A DNA stretch of 56,444 nucleotides from an uncultured Eubacterium sp. (GTDB taxonomy: Bacteria > Bacillota > Clostridia > Lachnospirales > Lachnospiraceae), in assembly GCA_910584795.1 (NCBI GenBank), contig CAJUBZ010000007.1:1-56444 (forward strand), given 5' to 3'. Below, in pieces: positions 52,870 through 56,444 of the stretch. Positions within the stretch are counted from its first letter, which is position 1; each line of letters starts with the position of its first letter. Made by a program: the position numbers and the translations under genes. The notes below the pieces were generated by a model. That model was not told where the DNA came from and did not search any database. It saw nothing but the letters and a program-made list of their open reading frames with translations.

Positions 52870-53524
52870 GTGAAAGAACAATTCAATTTTCCCCAACATG
52901 CCAAAAAGGTAAATAAGATTTTCTGAAAAGGAAACAGATACTGCTAGATTTCATTGGGGTTTTTAGCAATTTAGGGGGAGAATAAGAAAAATTTCTGATT
53001 TTTGGCGAGTTAATTTGGAAATTATGGAAGAAGTTGAGAGAAACCATTTTATCTTTTTCTGACTATTTGAAGGTATAACACGAGGCTTGTTGATGAGCAA
53101 GTATAAGGTACAAGTGAGTCAATAAGATAATTGGAATGATTGTTCTCGGTCTCAGTGAATACGATGTCCTATTTGTGGTAATATAGCACGAAACAAAATT
53201 AGGGAAGATACAAGCAAGGTAGATAGAACACAAGGCTTAAAATGTTTAGGTTTCGAGTTCTACTATGACAGTCAGGCATATCAGTACAAAGCAAAACTAC
53301 ATAAGAAGTCAGTGATAAAAATGAAGAAAAGAAGTCTATTATAAACAGATAAGAAAAAGAGAGGGATCAAATGTATGCTGAATGAAACGGGGATATTTAA
53401 AAAATCTTAAATCAGAGAATTACAAAAAGGTTATAAAAAGGGAAAAGAAAAGCGTAAAAACATATTCAAAAAAAAGAATGAAAAAATAAGAGTTAGCACA
53501 ACTTGGTTATGTAGTTGAAAAATA
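52870..53524. other. Decayed stretch without complete gene
   Basis: Only short, interrupted frames. One piece at 53225-53344 resembles an intron maturase (listed separately). Confidence 0.5.
53225..53344 (+). pseudogene. Possible group II intron maturase remnant
   Basis: A 39-codon frame without a start reads LKCLGFEFYYDSQAYQYKA then KKSVIKMKKR, similar to the end of the reverse-transcriptase domain in intron-encoded proteins (KFLGFxFYY and a basic KSxxKxK segment). Too short to be sure. Confidence 0.35.
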
Positions 53525-53562
53525 TTGAAATATACACACGAAAAATGTATAATATGTGTATA
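53525..53562 (+). promoter_or_regulatory. Promoter with operator-like inverted repeat before the RHH gene
   Basis: TTGAAA (53525-53530) and TATAAT (53548-53553), 17-bp spacer. TATACACA (53531-53538) and TGTGTATA (53555-53562) form a perfect 8-bp inverted repeat across the -10, an obvious place for the ribbon-helix-helix protein encoded next to repress its own operon. Confidence 0.75.
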
Positions 53563-53583
53563 AATGCATGTGAGGTATCGAAT

Positions 53584-53769
53584 ATGAAAATTCGAAGAAA
53601 TATATCGCTTGACAAAGAAACAAACGATATTTTAGCAAAATTGGCTGAAAAATCGCATAGAAATGTGTCTCAATGGATAACGGATCGAGTCTGGGATGAA
53701 ATGAGTAAAAGTGAAGAAGTAGAGAAAAATAATAGGAGGAGGGATGTAAAAAAAAATGAACAGGCATGA
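53584..53769 (+). CDS. Ribbon-helix-helix (Arc/CopG-type) regulator
   Basis: ATG 53584 (GAGG about 9 bases upstream) is preferred to an upstream in-frame start at 53515, which would place the promoter inside the gene. Encodes 61 residues: MKIRRNISLDKETNDILAKL is the beta-strand and first helix, RNVSQWITDRVWDEM the second helix, then a charged tail. Dimers of this fold bind inverted repeats. The gene overlaps the restriction-modification gene by 14 bases, so it likely controls it. Confidence 0.82.
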   Translation: MKIRRNISLDKETNDILAKLAEKSHRNVSQWITDRVWDEMSKSEEVEKNNRRRDVKKNEQA

Positions 53770-55681
53770 CATTATTGATAGAATAGGAAGAGAATATTTA
53801 ACATCAAATATAGAAGCTGGAGAATATAGTTATGTTCAGGAAGCAGGTTCTAAGACTAAACTAGAAAAGGCAATAGGACATTCAGTTAATCATTTTAAAT
53901 TGGATATTAGATTTGAATTTGAAGAAGTAGTTGTTCTTGTTGAAACAAAACCGAATTTTGCTAAAAAAGATGAAGCTCAATTAAGAGACTATTTAGACCT
54001 TGAGTATGCATTACATAAAGGGAAAAAATGTATTGGTATACTTGCTAATACTACTAATAATAAGATAAAAGTATGGAAATCTTATATAGATGATGAACAT
54101 GTGTTAAGTGAAGAGTCTGTGCTTGAGCGTATGCTACATTATGCAAAACTATTTTCAATCAATAAGCAGAATGATAAAGAAAAAGTATTAAAGAATACCT
54201 ATGATTTGAATGAACTTTTACACAAAATGGATATAGATGAAAATAAACGTAGTCAATTTGTAGGAACAACGTTGCTATATATTAAAGATATGGTACGTAA
54301 AGCAGGAGCTACAGAGATAGATGATGAACTTGTTGAAAAATTAAACGCTGTGTGGGAAATGATGGATGATAAAGCTATCAGAGGTGGCATTGAAGGTGTG
54401 TTAAATAATCTTCTTGATGATTCGGAGAATAAAACAAAGAAAATAGCACTCTTACAGAAGAATGTTCTTAACGATCAAAAGGTTAAAAAACTAACTACTG
54501 CTAATTGGATTAAGGTCTTAGATACTATTCTTCTTGATATTTATAGATACATTGACGCTGATAGTTCCGAAGGACAAGATATACTTAATTTGTTTTTCAT
54601 AGCTTTTAATAAATATACTGGTAAAGCAGATAAAAATCAGGCTTTTACTCCTGACCATATTACAGATTTTATGTGTAGAATTACAGATGTAGACCGAACA
54701 AAGGTCGTCATGGATATAACATGTGGAAGTGGGTCGTTTTTAGTTCAGGCGATGGTTAAGGAACTCGCAGACTGTCACAGAGGAAAGACAGAAGATGAAG
54801 CATTTAAATTGATGAAGGAAGTAAAGGAGAAACATATCTTCGGAATTGAAGTTGAAGAAAAAGCATATGGACTTGCAACAACTAATATGCTTATCCATGG
54901 TGATGGAAATTCTAATATTAAATTTGCAAGTTGTTTTGATTGTAGAAAATTCATTCAGGACGCAGCTCCTGATATTGTTTTGATGAATCCACCATATAAT
55001 GCAAAGCCAATTGGTATTCCTGATAAATATAAAAAGGGGTGGGGAAATGCTAAAGATGGAAAAGAGGACCCAACAAAAGGAATGGTTTTCATACATTTCC
55101 TTTCGGATGTAATAAAGGAAATGAATGAAAAAAAGGAAAAGGATGGTTTGCAAAGAAAAACAGTAAAACTTGCGGTTCTTTTGCCAGTTTCAGCTGCTAT
55201 AGGAACAAGTAGTATAGTTACGATGGAAAAAACAGCAATGCTTGAGGATAATACTCTTGAAGCAGTTTTCACACTCCCAGCGGAAATTTTTTATCCTGGA
55301 GCAGCTGTATCAGCTTGTTGTATGGTTTTTACACTTGGTAAACCACATATAAACGTAGATGGAACGGTAAATGAAACGTTCTTTGGATATTATAAGGAAG
55401 ATGGATTTAAGAAAAAGAAAAATATTGGACGTGTTGAACAGTTTAATGGTGATGGTACATCAAAGTGGAAAGAAATTGAGAATCAATGGATTTCTTTATT
55501 TAGAAATAAAAAGGTTGTAGATGGTTTATCAGCTACAGCTGAAGTCGATGGTAATGATGAATGGTTGTGCGAAGCATATATGAGAACAGATTATAGTGCC
55601 TTATCAGAGGAAGATTTTCAACAAACAGTTAATAATTATCTTTCATATTTGATGAAAGAAGGTATGATATATGAAGCTTAA
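53756..55681 (+). CDS. BcgI-like restriction-modification protein (nuclease + N6-adenine methylase)
   Basis: Encodes 641 residues. N-terminal domain (about 1-130) resembles type I R-subunit N-terminal nucleases: D50 ... E63-T-K65, a PD-(D/E)xK pattern. A helical linker follows (about 140-290). The N6-adenine methylase domain starts near 295 with QAFTPDHITDFM; SAM motif DITCGSGSFL about 320-329; catalytic NPPY about 410-413. Nuclease and methylase in one chain of this length plus a separate specificity subunit is the BcgI (type IIB) arrangement. A plain type I HsdM is possible, but the N-terminal domain argues against it. No separate hsdR gene is visible before the contig ends. Confidence 0.8.
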   Translation: MNRHDIIDRIGREYLTSNIEAGEYSYVQEAGSKTKLEKAIGHSVNHFKLDIRFEFEEVVVLVETKPNFAKKDEAQLRDYLDLEYALHKGKKCIGILANTTNNKIKVWKSYIDDEHVLSEESVLERMLHYAKLFSINKQNDKEKVLKNTYDLNELLHKMDIDENKRSQFVGTTLLYIKDMVRKAGATEIDDELVEKLNAVWEMMDDKAIRGGIEGVLNNLLDDSENKTKKIALLQKNVLNDQKVKKLTTANWIKVLDTILLDIYRYIDADSSEGQDILNLFFIAFNKYTGKADKNQAFTPDHITDFMCRITDVDRTKVVMDITCGSGSFLVQAMVKELADCHRGKTEDEAFKLMKEVKEKHIFGIEVEEKAYGLATTNMLIHGDGNSNIKFASCFDCRKFIQDAAPDIVLMNPPYNAKPIGIPDKYKKGWGNAKDGKEDPTKGMVFIHFLSDVIKEMNEKKEKDGLQRKTVKLAVLLPVSAAIGTSSIVTMEKTAMLEDNTLEAVFTLPAEIFYPGAAVSACCMVFTLGKPHINVDGTVNETFFGYYKEDGFKKKKNIGRVEQFNGDGTSKWKEIENQWISLFRNKKVVDGLSATAEVDGNDEWLCEAYMRTDYSALSEEDFQQTVNNYLSYLMKEGMIYEA

Positions 55682-56414
55682 TACAGATAATTGGAAAGAA
55701 TTTTATCTTAAAAATTTATATAAAATTCGTATGGGCAATAAGTTTGATAAAAACAAAATGTCTGATGATAAACCAACTATAAATTTTGTATCGAGAATTA
55801 GTTATGGTAATGGAGTAGATTGTAAAGTTGATTATGTTAGTGGCACAGAACCATTTAAAAAAGGGATGCTTACTGTGGCACTAGGTGGAAGTTATTTAGG
55901 TTCATGCTTTGTTCAGGAAGAACCGTTTTACACAGGACAAAATGTGGCTGTAATGGAGGCGTGTAATGAAGAGATGAATCATAATGTAAATTTGTTTATA
56001 TCAGGACTTATAAGGTTTGAAAGCAAAATAAAGTATTATGCGTTTGGACGCGAATTGAACTCTCATATAAATAGAGATTTTAATATTAAGCTCCCTATAA
56101 AATATAATAAAGATGGTACACCAATTATTGATGATACATATAGCTATTCTGATGAAGGGTATATTCCAGATTGGGAATGGATGGATAGATATATAAATGA
56201 ACTGCATCATAAACCTTTGACTACAAAGAATACAGATAATAAACAACCAGATTTAGATATCAATAAATGGGGGGAGTTTACACTAAACCGTGTCTTTAAA
56301 TTAAAGAGTGGATTTTTTAATAAAAAACCAGAACATTCAACTGAAGGAAAAGTTCCCTTTTTGGCTTCTACAGAGAGTAATAATGGAGTTACAGAATTTT
56401 ATTCGACTAAAGAC
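55671..56414 (+). CDS. Restriction specificity subunit, partial
   Basis: ATG 55671 overlaps the end of the methylase gene by 11 bases, with GAAGG upstream. The frame is open to the end of genuine sequence, giving 248 residues of a longer protein. First target-recognition domain about 1-180 (NWKEFYLKNLYKIRMGNKFDK, then KIKYYAFGRELNSHI and KLPIKYNKDGTPIID); a second one begins at WGEFTLNRVFKLKSG (about 203). The pattern of two domains each starting W-x-E-F matches S-type subunits. Residues encoded after 56414 are adapter and must be ignored. Confidence 0.85.
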
Positions 56415-56444
56415 AGATCGGAAGAGCGTCGTGTAGGGAAAGAG
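56415..56444 (+). other. Illumina adapter sequence at contig end
   Basis: The last 30 bases start AGATCGGAAGAGCGTCGTGT and match the TruSeq universal adapter read-through. Not biological. Confidence 0.97.

Noticed and set aside
1..56444. tRNA, rRNA or IS elements
   Set aside because: No cloverleaf, rRNA core sequence or intact transposase recognised on either strand.

Overview
The window is low-GC, Firmicutes-type DNA, most likely from a gut Lachnospiraceae or close relative. The grounds are AG-rich Shine-Dalgarno (SD) sites, an FtsEX-PcsB-like division cassette, tandem DegV proteins, a FprA flavodiiron protein, a Cys-less PurF-like protein and large secreted glycan-active and LRR surface proteins. 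Nearly all genes are on the + strand. I see no rRNA, tRNA or CRISPR array. The last 30 bases match the Illumina TruSeq adapter, so the right end is a contig end carrying library sequence.

Layout. 1-2760 is a decayed accessory edge: a broken KilA-N gene, a HEPN-like protein and fragments. 2766-6343 is a BlaR1/BlaI-type sensor-repressor pair with two operators on its promoter. 6475-16114 holds the PurF-like protein, a secreted LRR protein and a 1849-residue GH81 beta-1,3-glucanase with six discoidin-like and two chitobiase-C-like modules. 16139-22769 is an AT-rich block with a LytTR response regulator, a GHKL sensor kinase, a membrane-anchored foldase, an S1-type protease, a small secreted protein, a membrane protein and two very small peptides. 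Three promoters in this block share one architecture: a direct repeat of AACGTTGTCAAC with a 20-bp period, about 30 bp upstream of a -10 box. This is the best candidate here for an undescribed signalling system.

22890-49283 is mostly conserved chromosome: flavodiiron protein, PII protein, two DegV proteins, a secreted metallo-beta-lactamase-fold protein, an L,D-transpeptidase, an acyl-ACP thioesterase, CvfB, an MsmK/UgpC-type ATPase, a CdaR-like regulator, ftsE-ftsX-pcsB, a CtpA-type protease, a PII-like protein with a CPA2 antiporter, a PGRP-type amidase, uvrB, uvrA and guaA. A tandem 65-bp structured repeat at 33632-33875 follows the ATPase gene, and a diverged fifth copy recurs at 52807-52865. 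Base-paired positions change together between copies. 49488-56414 is a defence-like accessory region: a HEPN-like protein, a second KilA-N remnant, a DUF4062 protein, an intron-maturase remnant, and a BcgI-like restriction-modification cassette preceded by a ribbon-helix-helix gene with its own operator-like inverted repeat.

How it fits together. BlaR1/BlaI and LytTR/GHKL look like two self-contained sensory modules. In the LytTR block the operators sit before the foldase-protease operon, before the regulator itself, and before an 18-codon peptide gene. That suggests a positive loop controlling secretion of a protease and one or two peptides. FtsEX and the M23 protein, the amidase, the L,D-transpeptidase and CtpA form a dispersed envelope set. 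All function calls come from reading translated sequence and motifs; no database search was run.
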